Below, piece by piece: positions 7,844 through 16,116 of a DNA stretch of 34,670 nt. Below the pieces are notes generated by a model. That model saw nothing but the letters and a program-made list of their open reading frames with translations, searched no databases and was not told the origin of the DNA. The DNA is from SKVL01 sp046542915 (GTDB taxonomy: Bacteria > Patescibacteriota > Minisyncoccia > Phycocordibacterales > CSBR16-193). A program made the position numbers and the translations under genes. Position 1 is the stretch's first letter, and each line of letters starts with the position of its first letter. The stretch spans positions 1 through 34,670 of the forward strand of contig JBKHAI010000001.1 in the NCBI GenBank assembly GCA_046542915.1, written 5' to 3'.

Positions 7844-10800
7844 TTAATTTTTTATAAATGATGCCAAGGTTTTTTTAACCTCTTGTAGTGAATCTTTGTC
7901 CAACCTTTTCTCCTCCACATTTAGCTCCTCTGAGCCTGAGCCGGCATTTATTTTGCCGTCCAAAGAAAGATCGATCCTAAACTCTTTAGTTTCACCTTCG
8001 GATACTCCCTTTTCTATGGTTATTGAAACCCCACCTTCATCTTTTCTTTCTATTTCCAAATTATCTTTGCTCACCTTACTGTCATTTAAGGAGTCCTCTC
8101 CCAAAAAATCCTTGAGTGTTCTTTCCGGTTTATCCCCGGGCATAGCGTCATCATTCCAGTTCTCAAAATAAAGATCGGCTAGAGCTTTCTTTGTTCCACC
8201 CTCAAGCTCCGTGGAATCAATAACACCGAGTAGATGCTCCACCGTTTCCTCGTTGCCTTCAGAAATACCGTATCTTTCCATTATTTCCTTAGTTTTTGTG
8301 CCTTCTAAAACACCTTCTTCCGTCGTTGCCTCCCCCGAAATTATTTCTTCCACTTTATCAGATGTTAAAAGCTCGGAAGGGTTTTCTCTGACCCACTCGG
8401 CTATCTTTTGATTATTTTCAATGATCCTGTCAATGTCTCCGTTACTAAGATTACTTGCCGACTCAAACATTCTGGTGATCGCTTCTTCTTCCTTCATTAT
8501 TGTAGAGAGGTCAATTCTCTGCCCCGATTGGACAATGTCTATATTATCTACTCCTTCCATTCCGAAACGATCGGGGTCTTCGGCGATCTTGTCTTTTATA
8601 GCATCCAGCAAGTAAGTCTTTTGAGCCTCATTAAAATTATCGAACCCTTCAAAGTGACTTCCGATCTTTTCCTCGACAGCTTTCCAGACCGAACCACTTT
8701 CTTTAACTTCCGCTACATAGGTCTCGGTTGGATCTTCAAATTGAATTTTGGTATCTGTTTCTTTTTCCGGTTCTAATTTTTCAAAAGTCTCCGTATCCGC
8801 CTCTTGGGGCACCATCTCCGGTGCCGGTTCGGACTTTACTTTTTCTTGCTCTTTTAAGATATCTTCCGGTGGCTTTGGAACCGGTGGAGCTTCCGGTTCC
8901 TTTGGTTCAGGTTCGGAAATTGACGGCTCCGGTTCAGTTTCAGTGAAGACCTGTGGCTCCGGCGCTTTCTCGGAAGTTTCAACTTCTTCTCTGACAAGCT
9001 CCATCACGTCACGCGACGAAGATAACATCCTTTCCATAACTTCTCCGTTCGCCAAAACCGTTGAAAGATCAAGTTTTTGCCCCGGTTGGACAATATCTAT
9101 GTCGTCCACCCCCTCCATTCCGAACTGTTCCGGATCTTCAGCTATCCTTTCAAGCACCTGAGCCGTTAAGTACTCCTTTTGAATTTTAGTTAGACCGTCA
9201 AAATACCCCAACTCGTTTAGTTTGGCTTCTGTAACATCCCAGACTGAATCCCCGGCTTCTATCTGAGTTACAAATTCCTCGTTATAAGATGGAGTCTCTT
9301 CCACGGTCGTATCATCAGGAGCGGGTGGCTCATCAGGATCAAGGTCTTGTTTTGGGTCTTCGTTTTGAAGATCGTCCGAAGGATCAGGAACTTCTTCCGG
9401 TTGAGTTTCTTCTTTTTCTGCGGATAATTCCTCTTCACTTGCAGCTTGTGGTATTTCCCGAGGTTCCGGTTCGGCAATTTCCACCTCCGACTTTTCTTCA
9501 ACCGTCAGGTCATTCTTCAGTTCATCTATTTTTAAGATGTTTTCATACTTTTCAATCAAAGAATTCTTACCCTCCTCCAAACGGTCTTCCAACCATTGAT
9601 ATTCCGCCCCCTCACTCAACCCCTTCTCCTGCACCCTCTCAAGCGCCTGTTGATATATCTTTAATTCCTTAATAGAATCTTCCAGTTTCACTTTCTCGCT
9701 CAAACCAAAATCATCCGCCTCCTCGGCAACAGAAAAATCAATGAACTTGGCGGCGTCAAAATTCATAAAATTGCCGGCAAAATCCAGATCCGTGACGTTA
9801 CCCTCATCGTCTTTGACAAAATTGAGTCTTGTAAAATCAAAGGAGCTCTCTTTCTCCGCTTCTAAAGATCCGGTTTCTTCAAGCTCCTCCGCCGAGCCGC
9901 TTGGAGAGTCTCCTTCGGGAACACCGGCATAAGCTTCGGATGAACCAAAGGCATCTTTCATTTTACCAAGGATCTCTTCCTGGTTTCCGCCGAAAAGATC
10001 CGCCATACTTGAAAAGACCCTACTGACGGCCCCGGACCCCACCAAAACTCCGGCGGTACCGGCCAAGATATAACGCCTATATCTTTCACCTTTCTTTCGG
10101 CCTTCCAGTTCAAAGAGTTTGTTATCAAGTTCGGCGTTTCCGGAATTAAGTTTTTCTTCAAGACCTTTAGCAAAAAGTTCTGACACTTCTTTTTCCGTCT
10201 TTTTTTCCTGACTTTTCTTTATCAATCCTTCCAGACCGACCGCGGTAGCGGCACCACTTAACACTCTCTGAGCTCGGGACCCGGCTATGGCACCGGTTGC
10301 CAAAGCGGCACCGGCAGCACCGCCTAAGGCGCCGGCTCCGGCCCCCAGTCCTAAAAGACCGGCGGAAATACCCAGTTTATACCTTAACGGCAGACCCCGA
10401 TACCAGTTGGCTACTTTTTTACCGGTCTCTTTAGCTTTTTCTTTTAAAGAATCCGGTTTTTCGTTTAAAGCAGCTTCCAGTTTGGCTTCGTGGAGGTTGT
10501 TGGCTTCCAGGGTCAGGGTTTCTTGAAAGATCTCTTTTTTACGGGCTTCTTTTTGTTCATCGGAGATATCTTGTTCGTCCAGTTCTTTTAATTTAGTATT
10601 TCGATATTCCTTCAGAGCTTCCAGGTACTCTTCTTTCTTTCTGAGATACTCCGGGTTTTCATTCTTTTTATAGTCTTCTTTGGTTGCGTTGATCTGATCA
10701 CCTTGACCTTTCCAAAAATTAACTTTGTTTCTTTTTTTGACCCATAATTCCGCCTCTCTATCAACTTCCGCGAATTTCTGGCGTTTTTGATATAAAAGAA

Positions 10801-10966
10801 CGTCCGGAGTAATTTCCTTACCTTCATTATCTTCTTTTATTTGTTCCGGGTCTTTTTCGTACCCTTGCACTTCGGAGAGATCTTCGCTATGTCCTTTCAA
10901 ATCGGGTGGAGTTTCTTTTTTTATCCCATCGATTGGTTCTACGTGGTTTTTTTCATTGAGGTCCAT
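7844..10966 (-). CDS. Coiled-coil, Gly-rich membrane and double LysM-like protein, copy 1 (1040 aa)
   Basis: Function unknown; the larger paralogue of the 805-aa gene. Order of parts: charged coiled-coil N-terminus (1-148); membrane segment identical to the paralogue (about 149-316) with the Gly/Ala hydrophobic hairpin (197-228) and a second hydrophobic stretch (299-316); a domain at about 375-487 (EGNVTDLDFAGNFMNFD) that the 805-aa protein carries at its C-terminus instead; acidic and Pro-rich linkers; LysM-like domain 1 (567-637, AGDSVW to VQPGQKLDLS); a Pro/Glu linker; LysM-like domain 2 (752-822, SGSVW to VQSGQRIDLS); a helical tail with AEWVRENPSELLTSDKV; and a unique C-terminal domain. 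It follows the ATPase gene by 7 bp, so the two are surely cotranscribed. LysM folds usually bind peptidoglycan or chitin-like glycans; that role here is inference. Confidence 0.8.
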   Translation of the reverse strand: MDLNEKNHVEPIDGIKKETPPDLKGHSEDLSEVQGYEKDPEQIKEDNEGKEITPDVLLYQKRQKFAEVDREAELWVKKRNKVNFWKGQGDQINATKEDYKKNENPEYLRKKEEYLEALKEYRNTKLKELDEQDISDEQKEARKKEIFQETLTLEANNLHEAKLEAALNEKPDSLKEKAKETGKKVANWYRGLPLRYKLGISAGLLGLGAGAGALGGAAGAALATGAIAGSRAQRVLSGAATAVGLEGLIKKSQEKKTEKEVSELFAKGLEEKLNSGNAELDNKLFELEGRKKGERYRRYILAGTAGVLVGSGAVSRVFSSMADLFGGNQEEILGKMKDAFGSSEAYAGVPEGDSPSGSAEELEETGSLEAEKESSFDFTRLNFVKDDEGNVTDLDFAGNFMNFDAAKFIDFSVAEEADDFGLSEKVKLEDSIKELKIYQQALERVQEKGLSEGAEYQWLEDRLEEGKNSLIEKYENILKIDELKNDLTVEEKSEVEIAEPEPREIPQAASEEELSAEKEETQPEEVPDPSDDLQNEDPKQDLDPDEPPAPDDTTVEETPSYNEEFVTQIEAGDSVWDVTEAKLNELGYFDGLTKIQKEYLTAQVLERIAEDPEQFGMEGVDDIDIVQPGQKLDLSTVLANGEVMERMLSSSRDVMELVREEVETSEKAPEPQVFTETEPEPSISEPEPKEPEAPPVPKPPEDILKEQEKVKSEPAPEMVPQEADTETFEKLEPEKETDTKIQFEDPTETYVAEVKESGSVWKAVEEKIGSHFEGFDNFNEAQKTYLLDAIKDKIAEDPDRFGMEGVDNIDIVQSGQRIDLSTIMKEEEAITRMFESASNLSNGDIDRIIENNQKIAEWVRENPSELLTSDKVEEIISGEATTEEGVLEGTKTKEIMERYGISEGNEETVEHLLGVIDSTELEGGTKKALADLYFENWNDDAMPGDKPERTLKDFLGEDSLNDSKVSKDNLEIERKDEGGVSITIEKGVSEGETKEFRIDLSLDGKINAGSGSEELNVEEKRLDKDSLQEVKKTLASFIKN
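10021..10523. repeat. 503-bp perfect direct repeat, copy B (pairs with 4826-5328)
   Basis: Identical by eye to 4826-5328 over its whole length, with sharp loss of similarity at both edges. Confidence 0.92.
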
Positions 10967-10973
10967 AATATAC

Positions 10974-13724
10974 TTATATTACTTCTTTATATTTCATTTG
11001 AATGTCTTCTTCAACGTCTTCCCGAGGGCGTCCGTATCTTATATAAGACAGTTGTTTAAGGTCCTCCACTTGACTTTGATCTCCCTCTTGAGGAGGAAGA
11101 GGGTTGAAATTAAAGGGTCTACTAGGATAACCGTTAACCAAGATCTTTCCGACGGCATGGTAGTTCTTTAAGTTCATAATATTATTTGTGGAGAACTCGG
11201 GCTCAAACTGAGAAGAAAGAAACTCGGCGTCTTCATATCCCACTCTAAACGAAACCATTGATCCAACGTTACCGAATATGGAGTCACGGATCCCGTCATC
11301 GAGCTGAGAAATGAACTGATGGAACACGCTCAAACAAAGCTTGTACTTTCTGGCCTCCGATAAAATAGTGTTAATGGAATCGGTAGTAACGTTCTGAAAC
11401 TCATCAATATATAAATAAAATGGTGGCAAATCTTTAGAAACCTCACGAGAAAGAGCTGCCATCAATATTTTACCAACCAAGATAAGACCCAACAAGTGAG
11501 AATTAATATCTCCTAGTTTTCCTTTAGAGAGGTTAACCAGTAAGATCTTTCGATTATCCATAACATCCTTAAAATCAAAAGATGATCTTTCCTGAGCTAT
11601 TATCGGTCTCATAATGTCATTGGCAGTAAAAACATCAAATTTACTGGTTATATAGGGAACAATATTCTCAAGCTGTGACTCACCTCCAGCCTTTGTGGCT
11701 ATTTCGTTCCAAAATTGGTTCACTACCGGGTTTTTGCATTTAGATAATTTGTGATCTCTGAATTCCTTGTTAGACAAAACCTTGGATATATCCAAAAGGG
11801 TACTGTTCGTATCCGGATCCTCAAGAGTGAGCATTGTCGCGTTCCTGAAGTACTGTTCAAATATTGGCCCCATCGCTTCGGGATTACTTGAATAAAGTTT
11901 CTGAAAGATACTAAAGAGTTCATTAACAACAAAAGTTTTTTGCTCGGGACTTTCTTTATCATACTCAAGCATATTCAAAGCCATTGATCTTTTTGTATAA
12001 CCGGGCTCAAAATATATCACGTCATCAAACCTTTCCTTCGGGATCCTTTGCAGTACATCATCAATATCAGATCCATGAGGGTCTATCATACAAACTCCGT
12101 CACCATTTTGAATATCCTGAATGATCATGTTCTTTAGAAAGTTGGTTTTACCAGTACCGGTCTGCCCTATTGTGTAAAGGTGTCTAACTCTGTCTTCTTT
12201 GGACATATAAACTTCGGTCTTTTGATTCCTGTGCTCATTTATGCCTAAAAGTATGCCGTTTCTATGCATATCAGGCGGAGGAGGCGCCGTTTTATGAGTG
12301 GTCTGTTTGAACTCCGGAGACGAGACAGTGCTTAAAGAAGTGTGCATCATAGAGGTCAGTTCTTTAATGTTCAACGGTAAGGCGTTCTTTCTGTTGAAGC
12401 GCCGGAATATGAAATCTTTGGATAGGCGGTCAAGTTTCTTACCTTTCAATCTCTTAAACTCAAGCTTGTTGCCGGTTGAGTTCTCAAACTGATTGAACGA
12501 GGCCTCTATTTCGTCAAGCATTAGATCACATCTTTCCTTGCTGTCAGCGGAAGAGATCACCCTGATATTAGTGGGAATGATCATGGCGGACATCTTTTTC
12601 TTTACTTCCTCTATCACTACTTGGTCAGGTTGGCGCGGAGACTCGTCAACTTCTTTTTTATTATTACCGGAAATTTCTTTGAATATACCTTTTAAGACAT
12701 TAAGCGTATCCCAGGAAATATTCTCTGCCGCTTCTTTTAAGGAATAACCCTTTTCCAGTTGCGTTAATATCTGTCGGTTGCGATTTGAGTGTTCTCCGGT
12801 CCCGGGATTAAAAACGAACTGAAGAGCAACCCCTTCCCTTTTTTCCGCTATCTTGGAAAAGGCGTTTAAGATCACATTCATAGGATCATGATCAAATTCC
12901 TCGTAACTTTTTAAAGGCAATGAAGGGTCTTTTTTAAACTCAGCAATTGATCCGGCCACAACTCCTTTTTCTACAAAGATGTTGTAGTCATTCTTTCTTT
13001 CTATTATTTGGGCCTCCGGAAAAACAGAAAGGAGCTGCTTTTCAAAGACCACTGTCTTCTCATCCGGAATAGCGGCATACATAACAATGTTACTACTTTC
13101 TTCAGAAGTGGCTATTTCAAAAGTGAAAAAACCCCCTTCCTTGGCACTAACCCCCGCAACGGAATGCATTCCGGCGTAAAACTGCTCCATCGAGGAAACT
13201 ATCTCTTTAAAGGTCTTTTGTTTATCTTCATCAGAATCTTTTTTCGGCAAAGATATCTCAAAAAGGGTCATTTTAAAAGAACGCCAGAGCTCCGTCTTTT
13301 CTTTTAATCCCTTGATAGAATGGCCGGTCTTTAACCACTGAACCAAAACTCGGTGAAGATCATCTTCAAGATGATAATCCTGCATCTTTTCAACCAAAGA
13401 GAGGGTGTTATGAACTCCCTTCTCTTCCATTGTTTCCAAGAGTTTGCTTATTTTAATGTCGTGATCTTCCGGTTCTATATCCAAAAGACGGGAAAGTTTA
13501 TCGGCTTCCGTCATCTCGGCATTTTCTGAGAGAACCTCGGAAGCCGGTTTTTTTTGGTATTCCTTGACCTTTTCTACACTGGCGTCTTCTTTTTCTTTTT
13601 TTTCCGCGGCTTCTCCCAATTCTTCTTCTTTTTTCGCCAACTCTTGACGCAGGAAATCAAGTTCTTCCTGGGGAGTTTCAAAGCTTTTTTTAGTTTCTCG
13701 GTCTCCTAACGACTCTTGATTCAT
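10974..13724 (-). CDS. VirD4/TraD/HerA-like P-loop ATPase with a large N-terminal region
   Basis: Probable motor ATPase of the FtsK/HerA superfamily, closest in layout to type IV secretion coupling proteins (VirD4/TraD, TraM-recognition-domain type). 916 residues: coiled-coil start (20-60), a middle region of about 350 residues that I do not recognise, a Pro-rich hinge (APPPPD, near 482), then the motor: Walker A GQTGTGKT (520-527), GDGVCMIDPHG (about 541-551), LYIDEFQNVT (771-780, Walker B), and the sensor-like stretch SVFHQFISQL. No N-terminal transmembrane helices are visible, unlike classical VirD4, so membrane contact would need partners such as the LysM-like proteins encoded downstream. 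The start has a TATAAT box 8 nt upstream. Role in DNA or protein translocation is inferred from family only. Confidence 0.85.
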   Translation of the reverse strand: MNQESLGDRETKKSFETPQEELDFLRQELAKKEEELGEAAEKKEKEDASVEKVKEYQKKPASEVLSENAEMTEADKLSRLLDIEPEDHDIKISKLLETMEEKGVHNTLSLVEKMQDYHLEDDLHRVLVQWLKTGHSIKGLKEKTELWRSFKMTLFEISLPKKDSDEDKQKTFKEIVSSMEQFYAGMHSVAGVSAKEGGFFTFEIATSEESSNIVMYAAIPDEKTVVFEKQLLSVFPEAQIIERKNDYNIFVEKGVVAGSIAEFKKDPSLPLKSYEEFDHDPMNVILNAFSKIAEKREGVALQFVFNPGTGEHSNRNRQILTQLEKGYSLKEAAENISWDTLNVLKGIFKEISGNNKKEVDESPRQPDQVVIEEVKKKMSAMIIPTNIRVISSADSKERCDLMLDEIEASFNQFENSTGNKLEFKRLKGKKLDRLSKDFIFRRFNRKNALPLNIKELTSMMHTSLSTVSSPEFKQTTHKTAPPPPDMHRNGILLGINEHRNQKTEVYMSKEDRVRHLYTIGQTGTGKTNFLKNMIIQDIQNGDGVCMIDPHGSDIDDVLQRIPKERFDDVIYFEPGYTKRSMALNMLEYDKESPEQKTFVVNELFSIFQKLYSSNPEAMGPIFEQYFRNATMLTLEDPDTNSTLLDISKVLSNKEFRDHKLSKCKNPVVNQFWNEIATKAGGESQLENIVPYITSKFDVFTANDIMRPIIAQERSSFDFKDVMDNRKILLVNLSKGKLGDINSHLLGLILVGKILMAALSREVSKDLPPFYLYIDEFQNVTTDSINTILSEARKYKLCLSVFHQFISQLDDGIRDSIFGNVGSMVSFRVGYEDAEFLSSQFEPEFSTNNIMNLKNYHAVGKILVNGYPSRPFNFNPLPPQEGDQSQVEDLKQLSYIRYGRPREDVEEDIQMKYKEVI

Positions 13725-13732
13725 TAGTTATC

Positions 13733-13760
13733 ATTATACAGCATAAAATTAAGCAGTAAA
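13733..13760 (-). promoter_or_regulatory. Promoter of the ATPase/LysM-like cluster
   Basis: On the minus strand TTTACT (13755-13760) and a perfect TATAAT (13733-13738) are separated by 16 nt; the ATG follows the -10 by 8 nt. This is one of the best promoters in the window and predicts a leader of only one or two bases. It would drive the cluster down towards 3171 unless internal promoters take over. Confidence 0.55.
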
Positions 13761-13787
13761 TTAACTACTTGGTCCGGAAATTGCTTC

Positions 13788-14762
13788 TTAGTGAACAAAG
13801 AAAACATATCCCAAAAATCCTCCATAAATAGCCAAAAGCAACAACGCTTCCTGAATTACCAACTTTTGGCTTGTTTTCAGAGAAAAGAAGAACACGATAG
13901 CGGCCACAACCAAAAAGATCCGGCCGGCCATAGCCACATCAACATTATCTACCGGAATAGGGCTCATCAAAGAGACCAATCCCAGAACCAGAGTTGCCGG
14001 TATTACCACGGAACCCATTACACAACCCAAGAGCATCCAATTATCTCCTTTAAAAGAGGCGGTGGAAGCAAAGTATATTTGCGGTAAAGAATTTCCGACA
14101 CCAACTATCAAAACACCTATCATAAGAAGGGACAGACCGAAACCCTCCGCAAAATAGGTTGCCGAGATAACTATCCCTTGGGCGGCGATGACTATCAAGA
14201 CCAGACTAACTAAGATCTTTAAGACATCTCGGAGATTTAAATCGGAATCGCTCGGCATCTCTTCTTTTTTACGTTGACTGCGTTCAAGAATAAATCTTTC
14301 TCTTTTATAAAATAGCCAGATCACGTAAGCAAAAAAGAACGATATCAGAATAACTCCGTCAACTCTGGTTAAGACCCCATTAAAAACCAAGACCGAAGGA
14401 AGCAAGGCGGCGCCCAGTGTAAAAAAAAGCGACCATTGCACGGTCCGGCTGGCCGCGGTTATTTCCTTTTTAACCGAAAAAAATAAGGCCAAAGGAGCCG
14501 CCACGGTAAGAGCGATAAGATTTCCACCGATAACGTCACCAAAGGACAACTCCGGTACGCCTTTTAGAGCAGAAGTAATACCGACAAAAAAATTGGGCAG
14601 TGAGGAAGTAAAGGCCATTACTAAAAAAGCCAGGACGAACTCTCTCCAACCAAATCTATAAGATATCTTACTCACTCCTCCGATTATCCAACTGCCACTG
14701 AAATAAAAAACAGTACAAGATAAAATGAAAATGCCTATATATATAAAAGCCTCCGGAAACAT
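13788..14762 (-). CDS. CaCA-family (YrbG-like) cation exchanger with altered alpha-repeat motifs
   Basis: Membrane exchanger of the Ca2+/cation antiporter superfamily: two inverted repeats of five hydrophobic helices joined by a basic/acidic loop (about 155-175), 324 residues from the ATG at 14762. A TTG three codons earlier would add MGS. The two alpha repeats are clear: AFTSSLPNFFVGIT with FGDVIGGNLIALT, and GVGNSLPQIYFASTAS with LGCVMGSVVIPATL. In typical members the Pro of each repeat is followed by Glu (GTSxPE), which coordinates Ca2+; here Asn and Gln take those places. The fold is secure, but ordinary Ca2+/Na+ exchange is doubtful. It lies just upstream of the ATPase promoter and follows the envelope genes on the same strand. 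Confidence 0.85.
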   Translation of the reverse strand: MFPEAFIYIGIFILSCTVFYFSGSWIIGGVSKISYRFGWREFVLAFLVMAFTSSLPNFFVGITSALKGVPELSFGDVIGGNLIALTVAAPLALFFSVKKEITAASRTVQWSLFFTLGAALLPSVLVFNGVLTRVDGVILISFFFAYVIWLFYKRERFILERSQRKKEEMPSDSDLNLRDVLKILVSLVLIVIAAQGIVISATYFAEGFGLSLLMIGVLIVGVGNSLPQIYFASTASFKGDNWMLLGCVMGSVVIPATLVLGLVSLMSPIPVDNVDVAMAGRIFLVVAAIVFFFSLKTSQKLVIQEALLLLAIYGGFLGYVFFVH

Positions 14763-14838
14763 AGATCCCAAGCTAAGTATTTTCGTTATTAATTATGATC
14801 ATCTATTCGCTAAGATAAGAGACAACAAACTTTATCAC

Positions 14839-15213
14839 CTACTCGGAAGTTTCTGTATCAGCAACCGCCCGACATCCTTCTATGGTCTTATCTCCCGTTT
14901 TAAGAGTAGCTTCTTCACCTTCTATTTTTAAAACTACGAGACCGTCACCGCTTTCGTAACTAGCACTGGAGGTTGAGACCACACCTTCAAGGAGTAAGGT
15001 TCGGCCACTGGGTAGAGTAAACTCAACCATTGAACCATCGGAATGAAAAAGAGTATCTAGTACAACTCCGTCATCGCATTCATATTTATCGGCCATAACA
15101 AGCTCTTCCTCTTTCTCCTTGGATGGAGCTTCCCTGTCCCACTGCAAAACCAGAATTAGGACCGAAGCCAATAAAAGTACCACTCCTAAAATAATAAGTA
15201 TGTACCTATTCAT
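14839..15213 (-). CDS. MliC-like C-type lysozyme inhibitor, membrane anchored
   Basis: 124 residues: a single N-terminal hydrophobic helix (about 4-24), a short charged linker, then an MliC-type domain (about 43-120). Hallmarks: YECDDG at the start and EGCRA at the end (the conserved disulfide pair), SSASYESGDG (the S-x-Y lysozyme-contact region) and EGEEATL. Known MliC proteins plug the active site of C-type lysozyme and are usually lipoproteins; here there is no lipobox Cys after the hydrophobic segment, so it is probably held by an uncleaved helix facing outward. The neighbouring C39-like and L,D-transpeptidase genes on the same strand agree with an envelope role. The domain call rests on motif pattern and is fairly sure. 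Confidence 0.78.
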   Translation of the reverse strand: MNRYILIILGVVLLLASVLILVLQWDREAPSKEKEEELVMADKYECDDGVVLDTLFHSDGSMVEFTLPSGRTLLLEGVVSTSSASYESGDGLVVLKIEGEEATLKTGDKTIEGCRAVADTETSE

Positions 15214-15286
15214 ATTCTTTTATTAGTACAGCTTAATATTATCACGCTTTCTTTAGCTGACAAAGGAAAAGTGTTGGTATTGGAAC

Positions 15287-16081
15287 TTAAAAAGTACCAA
15301 CGGTGATAAATCTTTTTTTCCAGCCCTTCTTGAATTGCTCCTCGGTTATTCTAAGACCTCCCAGACCTTCCGCCGGATCATTATAGTAAAGAAGGTTCTC
15401 AGCTTCTCCGCTGATGACCACCAAATGAGGTATCTCACTATCGGGGTCAAAACCATGAAAAACAGAAGCGATAACGGGTCCGTCATTTAAAAAAGATAGA
15501 AACTGGTGATAAGCATCATTCATAGCCAAATGAGAAAGATCATGAGTCTCGGCCTTCAGGTCATGTTCTTCCGCCATTAAGGCCAGTCCGTTGTGAGTCC
15601 AGCCAAGTTCCGTTAAGTAATGACCGGAGGAAAGACCTTCTTCTAGCAGTAATTGCGGCGAGGTTTCTCCGGGTTTATACATCTCTATCAACATCGCCAA
15701 ACTGGCAACTCCGCAGGCCCTACCTCTCCATTTAACCCAGTTTATATCACTTGACTGAGAAAAGAACGGTACCTTGGGCACAGTGGCAGGGAGCGTTTCT
15801 TTAAGGTCTTTAGAAGCATTTTTCACTGAAGTATTATTATTTTCTCCAAGTTCGCGCTCATCTCTCTCTTTTACCGACACAGAGGCGGCCAGACTCCGAG
15901 AGTAGTCCGGCTTTAGTGGGATGCCAACGTCTTGATAAAAAAATTCGGTCGTAACCACATCGGGGGTCTTTTTATCCATATGGTTACCACTCAGAAAAGA
16001 AAAACCGGATAAAGCTCCGGCACCACTTACAAAGACCCCGAAAAACAAACCGAAAAGCGAGATCTTTAACATTGACAGCAT
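15287..16081 (-). CDS. C39-like (papain-fold) peptidase, secreted or membrane anchored
   Basis: 264 residues: an N-terminal hydrophobic signal/anchor (about 5-30), a variable linker to about 100, then a C39-like domain beginning VPFFSQ. The catalytic triad is recognisable: Cys123 in RACGVASLAML, His219 in IPHLVVISG and Asp235 in LLYYNDPAEG. Family members (Peptidase_C39_2) cut peptides or leader sequences outside the cytoplasm; the substrate here is unknown. There is no ABC exporter fusion, so it is not a bacteriocin-processing transporter. The ATG is 6 nt after TATAAA. It starts 35 bp after the L,D-transpeptidase stop, so the two may be cotranscribed or separately initiated. Confidence 0.85.
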   Translation of the reverse strand: MLSMLKISLFGLFFGVFVSGAGALSGFSFLSGNHMDKKTPDVVTTEFFYQDVGIPLKPDYSRSLAASVSVKERDERELGENNNTSVKNASKDLKETLPATVPKVPFFSQSSDINWVKWRGRACGVASLAMLIEMYKPGETSPQLLLEEGLSSGHYLTELGWTHNGLALMAEEHDLKAETHDLSHLAMNDAYHQFLSFLNDGPVIASVFHGFDPDSEIPHLVVISGEAENLLYYNDPAEGLGGLRITEEQFKKGWKKRFITVGTF

Positions 16082-16087
16082 TGAGCT

Positions 16088-16093
16088 TTTATA
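16088..16093 (-). promoter_or_regulatory. Putative -10 of the C39-like gene
   Basis: TATAAA on the minus strand, 6 nt before the ATG at 16081; it sits in the short gap after the upstream gene and would give a leaderless message. No clear -35. Confidence 0.3.
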
Positions 16094-16116
16094 CCATAAA
16101 CAAAGAGATCCTGCAA

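Noticed and set aside
3171..13724. Integrative conjugative element or prophage
   Set aside because: No integrase, relaxase, VirB4, attachment repeats or tRNA-end duplication is visible; only the coupling-protein-like ATPase recalls conjugation.
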